Assembly: GCF_005049105.1 (NCBI RefSeq)
Contig: NZ_SUKA01000002.1
Span: 679,713 to 743,712 of the forward strand
Reading direction: 5' to 3'
Length of the DNA: 64,000 nt
Origin: Sphingobacterium alkalisoli
Lineage (GTDB): Bacteria > Bacteroidota > Bacteroidia > Sphingobacteriales > Sphingobacteriaceae
The translations under genes and the position numbers were made by a program. Each line of letters opens with the position of its first letter. Within the stretch, counting starts at the first letter, position 1. The notes beneath the pieces were generated by a model. The model was given only the letters and a program-made list of their open reading frames with translations, did not search any database and was not told the DNA's origin. This document shows, piece by piece, positions 45,158-56,200 of this stretch.

Positions 45158-46354
45158 TTGGAAAAATACGACGCAATTATTATAGGCGCAGGGGCTTGCG
45201 GGCTCATGTGTGCTGCACAGGCGGGTTTGTTGGGCAAAAAGACACTCCTGCTGGAGCGTAATGATAAGCCGGGAGCTAAGATTTTGATCTCGGGTGGCGG
45301 TCGCTGTAATTTTACCAACCTGTATACGACTGTCGATAATTTTGTGTCGGAGAATCCACAATTTTTAAATGCTGTATTTGCACAGTGGACAGTAGAAGAT
45401 ACCGTACGTTTCTTTGAAAATTTCGGAGGCATAAGGGGGGAAGAGAAAACCTTGGGGCAGCTTTTTCCGACAACCAACAAGGCCAAGGATATTGTCTCCG
45501 TATTTACAAAACTGCTTTACGATACAGGACAGAATCTCTGGTTGAACACCCTTGTGAAATCGGTTGAGCAGTCGGTAGACGGATACTCTATTACCATCGA
45601 AAGGGCTGGTAAAGAGCAGATACTCCATACCAAAAAGGTTGTCCTTGCTTCTGGAGGGTCGCCGGTCGCTAAATTGGGAGCCTCGGATTTCGCTTTGCGC
45701 ACGGCCCGAAAATTGGGTATGCAGGTAGTAGGTACTGCCCCGGCTTTGGTGCCGCTTACTATTACAGGTAAAGATGCAGAATGGTATGCTTCCTTATCGG
45801 GAAATTCGGTCTTTGCACGGGTATATAATGATCGTATTGCATTTGAGGAGAATATTCTTTTTACACATTGGGGATTGAGTGGTCCAGCTATTTTACAGAT
45901 TTCGTCTTATTGGCGGGCGGGGGAGATATTTACGATAGACTTGTTGCCAAAGTTTAAATTGGAAGAGCTCATCAAGCAGGAGCGTAATACCGGTGGAAGG
46001 CGAACAATCGGCCAACTGCTAAATGACTATTTTACTAAAAAAATAGTCGAAGCTCTAGCTAAGTTCTTACCTATTGAGACGAAGATTGCTTCGCTGGGGA
46101 AAGCAGAAGCACAACGTATTGTTGATACCATACATACTTTTAAGGTGAAACCCGCAGGTGACAAGGGGTACGATAAAGCAGAGGTGATGCGTGGTGGGAT
46201 TTCCACAGACGAGTTAAAATCCAAAACACTTGAAGCGAAGAACTTTCCCGGTCTTTACGTGGGTGGTGAAGCAGTTGATATTACCGGTTGGTTGGGCGGC
46301 TACAACTTCCAGTGGGCCTGGGCAGCAGGTTTTGCTATCGCGCAGGATATTTAG
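45158..46354 (+). CDS. YhiN/HI0933-family FAD-dependent oxidoreductase
   Basis: 398 aa from a TTG at 45158. The FAD-binding fold opens with YDAIIIGAGACGLMCAAQAG, followed by LISGGGRCNFTNL (family mark). The C-terminal end reads LYVGGEAVDITGWLGGYNFQWAWAAG, as in HI0933-like proteins. The family's reaction is poorly defined; it is a flavoprotein distantly related to succinate dehydrogenase-type folds. A dispersed repeat lies directly upstream and may include part of its 5' leader. Confidence 0.92.
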   Translation: MEKYDAIIIGAGACGLMCAAQAGLLGKKTLLLERNDKPGAKILISGGGRCNFTNLYTTVDNFVSENPQFLNAVFAQWTVEDTVRFFENFGGIRGEEKTLGQLFPTTNKAKDIVSVFTKLLYDTGQNLWLNTLVKSVEQSVDGYSITIERAGKEQILHTKKVVLASGGSPVAKLGASDFALRTARKLGMQVVGTAPALVPLTITGKDAEWYASLSGNSVFARVYNDRIAFEENILFTHWGLSGPAILQISSYWRAGEIFTIDLLPKFKLEELIKQERNTGGRRTIGQLLNDYFTKKIVEALAKFLPIETKIASLGKAEAQRIVDTIHTFKVKPAGDKGYDKAEVMRGGISTDELKSKTLEAKNFPGLYVGGEAVDITGWLGGYNFQWAWAAGFAIAQDI

Positions 46355-46861
46355 TGTATTCGTTTTTTTGGGGTGTATTTCTCCATATTTTTCTGTCGTA
46401 TGCTTAAATTCGTTTAAAAAAAGACGATACTTAGAAGTATCAATCCAAATCTTTTCTATATATGTTTTTTGAGAGGTCTGATTTTAATTTTCTTTTAATC
46501 AGTGTATTAGGTTTTTTATAAGGCTTATTTAATATTTGTTTCGACTTTAATATTTAATTAATAAAAAATGTTTGGAATATAGGAAAATATCTTTAAATTT
46601 ACTCTCAGTGATTTACTAACTTTAGAAGTTAGTCTATTTACTCTATGAAAAAACAATTATAATAGACCATAATTAATCTTTTAGTTTAGTTATTTTTTTT
46701 AAAAACTTTATAAATAGTTTGAAAGCCCATATGTTTAGGCTTATTTGAATTTCTATTACCGATAGAAGTCCAAATGTAATCTACACTTATGTTTATGTTT
46801 TCGAATTGATATAGTTAATGTATTAACTTATTGGTAATACAATGCTTTTATTTTCTACATT
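46355..46861. other. AT-rich intergenic region before the surface-protein island
   Basis: 507 bp, strongly AT-rich, with no plausible gene, RNA or repeat seen. It probably holds the promoter of the following exported protein, but I found no convincing TAnnTTTG at a suitable distance. Confidence 0.5.
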
Positions 46862-48025
46862 ATGAGAAGACTGCATCAATTTATATTAACCTGCGCTTTT
46901 ATGCTTTCGATATTTGTTGCTACAGGGCAGCAAAAGCTAGGTGATGGATCGGTTTCTTCCTCTTATAAAGCCCAACGGTCAGCCTTATTGGAGTTGGAAA
47001 GTAGTGCCCGAGGATTGTTGCATGCAAGAATTGCGTTAATTTCAACTTCGTTGGCGGCGCCATTGACTGAGCATGTTGCAGGTATGATGGTCTATAATAC
47101 TGCACAACAAAACGATGTTGTTCCCGGTATCTATTATAGTGATGGTACACAATGGGTTTTGGCACGAGGAGGTGAGCAGTTAGAAGTAAGTTATAATTCT
47201 TCAACACATGTTTTGACACTTATCCAACCAGGAGGTGTCATCGAATCTATTGATCTTCGAGCTATCGTCCAAAGTATTTCTTTGCAACAGACTATTACGG
47301 AATTGCGTAAGCAAGGAGGGGGGCGTTTTACCTATTATAGCGAAGATCAATATCTTGCAGACGGCATAACACTAAAAGCAGATGCGGTTGGTGTTGATAT
47401 AGATATTCCGGGTGAGGTTGTCCAACAGTTCGGAACAATTTTGAATGACAATACGGTTCAAAATTTATTATTGGAATTTATTCAAAATCAGATAAGTCAT
47501 GTTCAATTTGATGGCGAACAGTTTACTTATATTGATGCTTCGGGTGTAAAGCGATACTTGAAAGTGGTTGATATGGTACAGAGCACCCAATTGCTTACCC
47601 ATGTGCAAGGTGTTGGTCCTGTAAGCGTTATAGCGACGACAAATGTGAGCGATAGCCGGCAGACGGATTATACGGTCGATGTTGATTTTTCGAAATTGAA
47701 TCCCATATTGACTACGATTACAGATATTCCCAATTTACAAGAAGCATTCCGTTTACAAGGTATGGATATCACTTATGCTGCCGAAATAAGTGTAGTGGCA
47801 AATGCGCAAGGTGGTAAGATTGAGGTTACTTTGCCCCAGGCGGCGGACAACCGCGGGCGTAAGGTGACTGTCAAAAAGTTTGATGCAACGGGAAATTTGG
47901 TAGTCGTAAAAGCGACAAATGGGGAACGGGTCGAGGGATTATCACAGATAACAGGATTCACCCCGTATCAGGGTTGGGTATTTCAATCCAACGGTGCCGA
48001 GTGGGTGATTGTCAGTAGGATTTAA
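46862..48025 (+). CDS. Exported protein with tail-fibre-like motif (387 aa)
   Basis: Signal peptide (MLSIFVATGQ), then ALLELESSARGLLHARIALIS, the motif that two later genes share (LE/DV-x-S/A-x-DKG-x-L-x-PRVAL). Then VAGMMVYNTAQQNDVVPGIYYSDGTQWV. The C-terminal end (EVTLPQAADNRGRKVTVKKF and GWVFQSNGAEWVIVSRI) resembles the tip regions of phage-tail-like or surface fibre proteins. The middle is low in recognisable motifs. No T9SS sorting domain is present. It opens a run of six plus-strand exported proteins. Confidence 0.7.
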   Translation: MRRLHQFILTCAFMLSIFVATGQQKLGDGSVSSSYKAQRSALLELESSARGLLHARIALISTSLAAPLTEHVAGMMVYNTAQQNDVVPGIYYSDGTQWVLARGGEQLEVSYNSSTHVLTLIQPGGVIESIDLRAIVQSISLQQTITELRKQGGGRFTYYSEDQYLADGITLKADAVGVDIDIPGEVVQQFGTILNDNTVQNLLLEFIQNQISHVQFDGEQFTYIDASGVKRYLKVVDMVQSTQLLTHVQGVGPVSVIATTNVSDSRQTDYTVDVDFSKLNPILTTITDIPNLQEAFRLQGMDITYAAEISVVANAQGGKIEVTLPQAADNRGRKVTVKKFDATGNLVVVKATNGERVEGLSQITGFTPYQGWVFQSNGAEWVIVSRI

Positions 48026-48079
48026 TAGAATTAGCGCGTAAAATAACTACATCAATATCTTTAATACATATTATTAACT

Positions 48080-49042
48080 ATGAAAAGTAAATTTATAAAA
48101 TTGGCGGGATTGGCAGTAGCTGCTATTTTTTGCACCATCGAAGCAAATGCACAGGTAGGGATTGGGACACCAACACCGGCTGATGCTGCGCAGTTAGAAA
48201 TTTTAGCAGGCGACAAAGGTATTCTGATACCTCGGGTTGCCTTGACTGCTACTACTGCATTTGCGCCGGTGACCGGAACAGAAGCACAAAGTTTATTAGT
48301 CTTTAATACGATGGTTGCTGGGACAGGAGAAACGGCGGTTGCACCGGGATTCTACTATTGGGTATTAGAGGAAGGTACGGCTCCAAATGCTATTCCAGCA
48401 CATTGGGAAAGAATCGTAAACCAAACGCAGTTGAATGCTGTACTCGGAGATAATCAAAAAATCAAAGACTTGTTAAATGTTGCATTTCCTTCAAATAATA
48501 TTAACGATACAGAATTGGGTAATGGAATAAATTCAGGTGGAGGACTTGTGTATACTCCTGAGATGCCTGCGTCGGGCGGAAATCCCGCGGTACCCGCGTC
48601 ATTTAGTTTCGTTTACTATGATGCAGCAACTTCAACTTACATCGCTGAACCTGTTGATATAAATGAATTTAAAATTATATTAGGTGATGTCATTAATGCT
48701 AATGCAAATACATCCGTTTTCACAGGAAATACTTACGTTGACGGGAGTACAACTTATTATATTTATCGAGGTGAATTCACAACGACTGTTACCGCCAATA
48801 CGGCACAGACGACAGGTATTACGATAGACAAAGCAATCGTTGCAGATGGAATCTTATCCGCGACATTACGATATGGTATAGGGGCGACAGCTTCTATTAC
48901 AAGTCTTGATATTGACGTGCCAACAAAAAAAGTAGATTTCAATGTTGGTGTAGGTAATATGTATAATGTTTTAGGAACGACAGATATTACGGCAAAGGTT
49001 ATTGTGGAGTTTGCAGCCACAGATGTGCCGGCCGGATTGTAG
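48080..49042 (+). CDS. Exported protein with the same DKGxLxPRVAL motif (320 aa)
   Basis: Signal peptide ending in ANAQ, then VGIGTPTPADAAQLEILAGDKGILIPRVALTATTAFAPV, a text common to Bacteroidota surface or fibre-like proteins. GFYYWVLEEG and HWERIV follow. The C-terminal third is beta-rich (DISVTKKVDF-like strands). It has no T9SS C-terminal domain. Located 54 bp after its paralogue, so probably cotranscribed. Function unknown; likely a surface structural or assembly component. Confidence 0.68.
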   Translation: MKSKFIKLAGLAVAAIFCTIEANAQVGIGTPTPADAAQLEILAGDKGILIPRVALTATTAFAPVTGTEAQSLLVFNTMVAGTGETAVAPGFYYWVLEEGTAPNAIPAHWERIVNQTQLNAVLGDNQKIKDLLNVAFPSNNINDTELGNGINSGGGLVYTPEMPASGGNPAVPASFSFVYYDAATSTYIAEPVDINEFKIILGDVINANANTSVFTGNTYVDGSTTYYIYRGEFTTTVTANTAQTTGITIDKAIVADGILSATLRYGIGATASITSLDIDVPTKKVDFNVGVGNMYNVLGTTDITAKVIVEFAATDVPAGL

Positions 49043-49129
49043 GAAGGGTGATGTTAGAGCGAAGTGTTGGGAAGTGCGTATAAATCATTATCGCAGCAAA
49101 TTTAGTTAACCTATAATCAATTCCTTGAA

Positions 49130-49795
49130 ATGGAAAGATTCGTATTCATTGTATCACTATTCTTGTCTTTGAGCACAGGAATTCAGGCACAGGTTAAAAT
49201 TGGGGGTACAAATGGTACGCCCAATTCTAACGCAATGTTGGACGTAGAATCCGTAGATAAAGGTTTTTTGTTGCCTAGGGTGGCTTTGGATTCTACCTTG
49301 TTGCCCGTGCCACTTGCTGCTAATGTAGAAGGCATGCTTGTTTATAATACAGAAAGCACCCATGATGTCACTCCTGGCCTTTATCAAAATGACGGCACGA
49401 AATGGGTAAAGTTAGTAAGTGAAGGGATGGCAACAATGCCGAAATTTTTCTATATGCCTTCGATTGTTTTTAATACATCTACTATAGGTACAGAGTTTAA
49501 AAGGAATCTGTATGCTGAATATAAAGCGCAATTTACAAATAAAGAATTTTTACCTGATGCAGTTACTGGTGGATCCATAGGGACAGCTGTGAGACCGACC
49601 TTTGTAAAAAGCATCAATGCACCAAACGAAATCCCGAATTTGCCTGTTGCTACTGATTTGTATTATTATGTGACAGATTATGACAATACGGCATTGGCAA
49701 ATCTAAGTATTGATGCCAACGGTGTTTTGACCTACGATGTGGTGGGTACAGGAACGGACTATTCTTTTGTAAATATTGTGTTTGTCGTTAAATAG
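49130..49795 (+). CDS. Exported protein with the same DKGxLxPRVAL motif (221 aa)
   Basis: Signal peptide ending at IQAQ, then VKIGGTNGTPNSNAMLDVES and VDKGFLLPRVALDSTLLPVPL. VEGMLVYNTEST and DVTPGLYQNDGTKWVKL match the first paralogue. It is the shortest of the trio. The C-terminal part includes NIVFVVK as a last strand. It ends 1 bp before the next start codon (49797), which shows tight coupling with the module-bearing protein that follows. Confidence 0.68.
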   Translation: MERFVFIVSLFLSLSTGIQAQVKIGGTNGTPNSNAMLDVESVDKGFLLPRVALDSTLLPVPLAANVEGMLVYNTESTHDVTPGLYQNDGTKWVKLVSEGMATMPKFFYMPSIVFNTSTIGTEFKRNLYAEYKAQFTNKEFLPDAVTGGSIGTAVRPTFVKSINAPNEIPNLPVATDLYYYVTDYDNTALANLSIDANGVLTYDVVGTGTDYSFVNIVFVVK

Positions 49796-49796
49796 G

Positions 49797-51077
49797 ATGA
49801 GAAACGTGAGACTAAAAAATAGAAAGTTGGTTTGGTTTGGAAGGTTTGTTCTATTGTTTCTCTTACTGATTTTGGGAATAGAAAGTCGTGGGCAGACCAA
49901 GGTATTAGCTAATGAGGTGACTTATACCAGCGGGATAAATAAAATGACGTCTCTACTCGGGTGTGGTGCCCTTGGACTTGGAGCGTGTTTTGATCCAACG
50001 GTAGAGGATGCCCCTAACGCGTTAGTAGACGACGAATCGTATGCTCGTCTTTTGGCGTCTCCAGGGATATTAGCAGGCTTGGCATCGTATACGGGTGCTA
50101 TCGAACTAAAGTTTCCACAAACTCTTGATGCTAATACCTGGTCGTACGTCCGGATCGCAGGTGATAATAGCCTTTTTGATGCATTATTAGGGGGGAGTCT
50201 TGGCGAAGTTTTAGGTGATGTATTAGGGGCGGTGTTGGTAGGGAATCAAGAAATAACGATCGATGCTAGATTGGGAGGAACTTCGGTGTTCTCTAGATCT
50301 TCTTCTGCTGGTTTTGGTTCAGATAGAGTCAAAATGTTAATTGACAAGAACGGAAACTACTATTTAGCAATTCGTCCCAATAGTAGTTACGATAGAATTC
50401 GAATTACGAACGCTACAGGATCCCTCGTTGGGATAGGTACCGAATATGCATTAGACGTTTTTAAAGCTTTTTATTATGAAGATAATGGAGAAAATTGTGG
50501 ACTTCCGATGTTCACATCCTTCGACGGCGGTGGCATTTCCCTTTCCGTAGCGGACGTTGATAGTCTGTTTTTAAATAGAGCAATAGACAATGATTTAGAT
50601 TCTTATTCTGAATTAAAGCAAGGTAGTTTATTGGATGTGCAAGTTCTGGGTACCTTATCACAGTTTTTCTATTTCCCAACAAGATCAGAAGCAAATCATA
50701 CTTTCAATGTAAAGCTTTCGTTGGAACCTAACGACGGTATATTAAATGTTGATCTTTTGGGAGGAGTTCAAGTAATTGTCTATGATGGCACCCAACAAGT
50801 ATATACCCGGACATTAAGTGGAGGATTGCTAAATGGGCTTGATATTTTACAATTGTTTCAAAATGGTGCTGCCGCCACATTGACTTTTAGTCCAGGTGCT
50901 GCATTTGATCGCATAGAAGTAAGACTAAATTCGCCAGTGGGGCTGAACTTGGCGGGTTCAGTTGTCCGTATCCACGATGTGCAGCGGTATAGTGGTATAG
51001 GTTCTTGCGTAAACCCAAACCGCATATTACGAACCATCTCCAATCCAATGATCCGAAGCCGACTCAAAATCAACTAA
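49797..51077 (+). CDS. Exported protein with one copy of the Leu/Gly-rich module pair (426 aa)
   Basis: The ATG at 49797 gives a signal peptide (WFGRFVLLFLLLILGIESRGQ) nearly matching that of the giant adhesin gene. Residues ~40-225 form an A-type module (ELKFPQTLDANTWSYVRI, then a Leu/Gly-rich stretch with GGSLGEVLGDVLG, then DKNGNYYLAIRPNSSYDRIRI). Residues ~230-405 form a B-type module (SVADVDSLFLNRAIDNDLDS, then GVQVIVYDGTQQVYTR and GGLLNGLDILQLFQNG). The same pair occurs four times in the giant protein. I do not recognise the fold; the fine structure suggests paired beta-sandwiches. The C-terminus is not a clear T9SS domain. Confidence 0.72.
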   Translation: MRNVRLKNRKLVWFGRFVLLFLLLILGIESRGQTKVLANEVTYTSGINKMTSLLGCGALGLGACFDPTVEDAPNALVDDESYARLLASPGILAGLASYTGAIELKFPQTLDANTWSYVRIAGDNSLFDALLGGSLGEVLGDVLGAVLVGNQEITIDARLGGTSVFSRSSSAGFGSDRVKMLIDKNGNYYLAIRPNSSYDRIRITNATGSLVGIGTEYALDVFKAFYYEDNGENCGLPMFTSFDGGGISLSVADVDSLFLNRAIDNDLDSYSELKQGSLLDVQVLGTLSQFFYFPTRSEANHTFNVKLSLEPNDGILNVDLLGGVQVIVYDGTQQVYTRTLSGGLLNGLDILQLFQNGAAATLTFSPGAAFDRIEVRLNSPVGLNLAGSVVRIHDVQRYSGIGSCVNPNRILRTISNPMIRSRLKIN

Positions 51078-51083
51078 ATAAGT

Positions 51084-52622
51084 ATGAAGTGCATGCAATA
51101 CATAGCCGTGGTATTGATCGGTTGGATATTAACTGCAAGGGAGGGGCATGCCCAGTCGGACTATGTAGGCTCATATGTTTCGGACAACTCCCCGCAATAT
51201 ATGGAGGAGGGTATGGCAAACCTTATTTTTTCGGAGACATTGATTATTGATGCCGATGCGGATTGGGAAATCCACGGGACGGTAGAAATCTGGTCACGTT
51301 ATATTTATATACACCCAAGTGCCAAACTACATGGCACGGGTCGGTTGATATTGCACGATCCGGGACAGCATATTTATTACGATAATGTAGCACCATCAGC
51401 GACTTTGTTGGATGCAAATGGTAATCCAAATATCTCTCTTGCAATTGAACTGCGCAATAAAAACAACCTATTGCTTGCTGGATTTCAGCCCAATGGCTTT
51501 GATGCGTATGCCTCAAATGATCTTGTTTTAAACGCATCGCTTGATCTTGCTGTAGACGGTGCATGCGTAGAGTTGAACGGTAATAAACTAGGCCTAGGTA
51601 AAGGTGGTGACATTCAGAAATATTCCTCCCGTCGCATGATTATTACCGGTAATAAGGTCGAATCCCAATTGTATATCCACACAGATGCCAACCGTACGGC
51701 CGTGTTTCCCATTGGTATCGTGGAAGGAGATTATACACCCGCTATTTTGTCGCCGGAACGAGAGGTGGTATTGTATGCTTCTGTGCAGGATTATTCCAAT
51801 GCAAATGTGGTACTGGATAATCGGGTAGGGATGGATCGCGTGTGGTATATTTATTCGGATCAACAGGTTAATACGGTGTACACTTTGCAGCATAATCAGC
51901 GCACAAACGGCACAATGTATATTGATCAGCAGGCAGGTATATGGCAATATGTAGGTGGAGACAGTTGGATTGCACAATCGACTGAGCAACTTGAAGAAGG
52001 CTTACATGCTATGCAGTTTCCTGTGGGAGTGCTGACAGATGCTTTAAAGAATTATTTTACTAAAGTAGTAGAGGATAAACGTGGGCCTGAAGCGATAGAC
52101 GATCAGTCTTCCGTAGAAGTTGGAGGGGAAGTGCTTATTGCTATATTGGTAAATGACATAGTAGGTAGTAGTCCTATTTTGCTGGACCGCGTACGTATTT
52201 TGGAACAACCGCGGTGGGGAACTGTTGCAATTCTTTCTACAGGTGAAATTTTGTATGTATCGAATGTCAATCAAATTGGGCAAGACAAATTTGTTTACCT
52301 AATTGAAGATGAAAACGGACTGACATCACAGGCAGAAGTGTCGATAATCTTAACGCCAAGAGCGCTATTTATACCGAATGTCTTTACCCCTAATGGAGAT
52401 GGTATTAATGATTATTTTGAGATACGAGGTATCGAAATATATGATAGAATCGAGCTGGTTGTGGTTAACCGCTGGGGTAATGAAGTGTTTAAATCAAGAA
52501 ATTACGATAATAAATGGAATGGATCAAATTTAGAATCGGGCACCTATTACTATATAATGACCTTAGTGAGAGGGGGCAAGGAAACGGTCAGAAAGAGTTG
52601 GGTGTTGATTAAAAACGAATAA
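51084..52622 (+). CDS. T9SS type-B sorted surface protein
   Basis: 512 aa with signal peptide (VVLIGWILTAREGHAQ). A middle domain resembles tandem-95/cadherin-like repeats (PEAIDDQSSVEVGGEVLIAI, then VSNVNQIGQDKFVYLI). The last ~85 residues are the gliding-motility-associated C-terminal domain: NVFTPNGDGINDYFEIRG, VVNRWGNEVFKS and SGTYYYIMTL. That domain is the type-B sorting signal of the type IX secretion system, which exports and anchors the protein outside the cell. It ends the set that starts at 46862, and the giant gene follows after 0.66 kb. Confidence 0.88.
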   Translation: MKCMQYIAVVLIGWILTAREGHAQSDYVGSYVSDNSPQYMEEGMANLIFSETLIIDADADWEIHGTVEIWSRYIYIHPSAKLHGTGRLILHDPGQHIYYDNVAPSATLLDANGNPNISLAIELRNKNNLLLAGFQPNGFDAYASNDLVLNASLDLAVDGACVELNGNKLGLGKGGDIQKYSSRRMIITGNKVESQLYIHTDANRTAVFPIGIVEGDYTPAILSPEREVVLYASVQDYSNANVVLDNRVGMDRVWYIYSDQQVNTVYTLQHNQRTNGTMYIDQQAGIWQYVGGDSWIAQSTEQLEEGLHAMQFPVGVLTDALKNYFTKVVEDKRGPEAIDDQSSVEVGGEVLIAILVNDIVGSSPILLDRVRILEQPRWGTVAILSTGEILYVSNVNQIGQDKFVYLIEDENGLTSQAEVSIILTPRALFIPNVFTPNGDGINDYFEIRGIEIYDRIELVVVNRWGNEVFKSRNYDNKWNGSNLESGTYYYIMTLVRGGKETVRKSWVLIKNE

Positions 52623-53284
52623 TATTCCGGTACCTATTGTTATCCTAGCTAAGAAATATGTATAAATAAATGCGCGCGATAGTATGAAAATTAACGTAAA
52701 TATTTTGCGTTAGCAAAATGAAGACTAGAGGCGGAGCACGATTGGAATTTTTTATTTTTCGACGATAGTTCTTTAGATTTAAGCAGAAGAATCATAAAAA
52801 TAACTTTTTTATTCTTTTTGTGTTGAATGATTTAATCTAATCTAAGTGTTAAAACATGTATTTTCTTGTAGTTGTAAATTTACTTTATATAGTGTTTTTT
52901 TTCAATATAGGAAATATATGTTATTAATCACGTATAATAATGATGTATATTACATAATATGCAGCTCGAATTTAATCGGTTTTTTATTAAATAACGGTAA
53001 GCATTCGATTGCTTTTCTTTAAGAGAAATTTCAAGTGTTAAATTTTGTTAAATGAAAATTTAAATTAATCTTTTGTATTATAATTTTTCTCTAAAGTTTT
53101 ATATATTTCTAATATTATATCCTTATTAATTTTTATAAAAAAATTTTTTTATTACATTATTTCTTCGTTAGATTTGTAATGGGTCAAGAGATTTTATCTA
53201 GGCCTGGAGTTATGAAAAACATATTATTAATATCAATGTCCAAGACTTTTGGTCTTTGGTATTAGCTTATACTACTTACTATCT
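52623..53284. other. AT-rich leader region of the giant adhesin gene
   Basis: 662 bp, very AT-rich. It contains a candidate -7 box (53169-53176) and a 17-codon frame (53212-53265) beginning MKNILL, similar to the start of the adhesin gene. A small hairpin with CCAAGAC and GTCTTTGG arms lies near 53238-53259. No other gene is seen. Confidence 0.5.
53169..53176 (+). promoter_or_regulatory. Candidate -7 box of the giant adhesin gene
   Basis: TAGATTTG matches TAnnTTTG and lies ~109 bp upstream of the adhesin start at 53285. The -33 region is a T-run without a clear TTTG. Confidence 0.35.
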
Positions 53285-56200
53285 ATGAAAAACATCAAAA
53301 CTGTGGACCTTAAACCAGGGATTCTGTCCCTGGGTAGGTACGTTCTATTGTTTATCTTGCTGATCTCGGGAATCACAAGTTACGGGCAGACAAAAGAGTA
53401 TGCTACTGTTACCCCTAGTAGTGGAGCTGTAGCTGTTGGACTTCTTGGGTCCGGCAGCTCTGGTGTTGATGATCCTGGAAACGCTGCAAATAGTTCTGAA
53501 GCTAGTTTTGCTAAAATAACTTCTACAAGAGTTTTGGCAGGATTGGTTGGGTCCGGTGATGGCTGGCTGCAGTTGAAGTTTGAAAATGATTTACAACCGA
53601 ATGACTGGGTTTATATTCGGTATTCGGGAATCAGTCAGACTGGGTTGACATTGGGATTGGGCTCTTTACTAGGAGCTCCTTCTAATTTTATACAGGCCAC
53701 TCTGTATAAAAATGCAACTGCAAACGCAGGGAGTTCCGGACATGGAACTCTTTTAGGTAGCAGTGCCAATGTTAAGTTCGTTACAGATAATGATGGAGTT
53801 ACGTATATAGCTGTTCAATCAACTGATAATGTCGAGGCTTTTAATTCCGTTAGAATTAGATTAACCTTTGCTGCTGATGTAAATGTTCTAGCTACTAGAA
53901 CAATAAATATTCATTACGCTTACGCGGTATCAAATATACCGGATTGCGCGCCAGTGGCATATGCGGGAGATGGGGAAGCAAGTGGTGTAGGTTTGAATCT
54001 CGGAAGTTTATTAGGGGCAAGCAACCGTGTTGTGGAAAATCCTTCTTACGCAATTGACAACAATACATCAAATTATTCGGTTTTAAAATCTAGTTTATTA
54101 TCTGTTGCAGGATCGTTTTCGCAAGGTTTTTATTTCCCATCTTCATCAGAAGCGAATTCGGTTCTAAAAGTACGACTGCAATTGAGCTCGGCTATAGCTG
54201 ATGTTAGTTTGTTAGGAGGGTATTATATCCGCGCTTACGATGGAACGAATCCGACTCCTGTTTTAAATCAGCAAATTCAAGGCGGTTTAATTAATGGGTT
54301 AGATTTATTGGGGGCACTAAATTCAGGCGGTATTCTAACGATTCGTCTTAATGTGGCCCAACCGTTTGATAGGGTTGAAGTCGTGTTAGAAAATACAATC
54401 GGTGTTAGTATAGGTGCGGATTTACGCATTTACGGCGTAACGCGTTCAAGTGCGTCTTGTCCTGAACCACCTCCAACCGCAAATCCGCTGTTTGATCCGA
54501 TGTGTGCGAATACAACAGTTGTTTCTTCTTTAAATGCGGATGATCCTCAATTTGCGGTCGATGATAATTTCGATAGCTACGCTACGCTACGCTCCGATGC
54601 AGGAATTCTTGTTGGTTTAGGAAGTAGGGCTGGTCATTTGGAAGTAAATTTCCCATCTGCAGTTCCGGCGCGTAAAACAACTTATATCCGTATAGATTAT
54701 GATGAAGATATACTGAAATCGCTATTAGCGGGTAGTCTGGGGAACCTTGTTGGAGGCCTGGTAAATGGTTTGGTATTAGGTGATCATTTCTTCGAAGTAG
54801 AATTGAAGGATGGGGGTACGCAAACATTAAACACCTCGAGTGCTAATCTTTTTGATTCGTCGAATGGACAAGTTAGAATCGTACAAGATAAGACCGGTAG
54901 ATATTATATTGCAATTAAGGCCGATCAACCGTTTACGAATATCCGATTAACGGATCGTACAACAGCTGTTGTTGGTTTGTTATCTGCCGACAAATACTTA
55001 AATGTCTACAACGTATGCTATGATGCAAGTGATGAAATATGTGATCCTGCATTCTCCACTTCTTATGAAGGAAGTGGTATTACATTGGACTTATTGCAAC
55101 TTGGACAAACAGGTGTGTTGAACCCTGAACGGTCGATTGACGATGATACAAACACGTTCTCTGAAATCAATCTTGGTTTACTGGGGGTTGCTGGATCGAT
55201 GTCGCAATACATCGATTTTAATTCCCTTAGTGATCCACAATCAGTTTTCAAAATAAAATTAGCAGTTAAAGCAAGTGCGACATTAAATGTAGACTTACTC
55301 GGCGCCTATGAAATAATTGCCTATAACGGCAATACAGAAGTTTACCGTAGATCATTAGGCGGTGGATTATTAAATGGTACAAACGTACTGGGTCTTCTTG
55401 GAGGAGGCAACCCAGGTACATTAACCTTCGCACCTGGAAAAGCGTTTGACCGTATTGAAATACGTGTTAACTCCCTAGTAGGTGTAAGCGCGTTCGAATC
55501 GTCAGTAGAGGTGTATGACGTGAAACGGTTTGGTCCTGCAGGATCTGGCTGTGAAGATCCGGATTTCAATTTGCCAACACCGACACCGACACCTTTTGAG
55601 GATCCATCGTGTGAAGCTACAGTAGTAGCATGGGAACATGCAGACTACCCTTATCTTGCTGCAGATGGTAATAATGAATCCTTTGCTACCTTGACAGCAA
55701 GTAGTGGTACATTGTTAGGCATGGGTGCATATAGCGGTTTCTTAGAATATGAGTTTCCGACAAGTATTCCCGCGAATAAAACCTCGTATGTGCGTATTGA
55801 TATGGACGGTGATGTTTTGGATCGTTTGTTAAGTGGTACATTAGGTGTTTTGGTAGATAATGTCGGTGGTCTATTGTTGGGCGATCATTATTTCTCAGTG
55901 GAAGCCAAAACAGCTGAAACCGGAGGGACGACGGTATTAACAGGATCTAGTCAGTCGGGTTTTGTGAACGTAACTGGTGGTGATCTTCGTATCGTACAGG
56001 ATAATATAGGTAGATACTATATTGCGATCACGCCGAATGCGGATTATCAAAATATCCGTATTACGGAACATTTCCCTTCGTTAGTTGGTCTGACACAGGA
56101 TGTCGCTTCGATGAAAATCTTTGAGGCTTGTATGGAAATGGGTACAGACAATTGTCTTCCCGCTCAATTCACGTCTTTCGACCAATCAGGACTTTCATTA

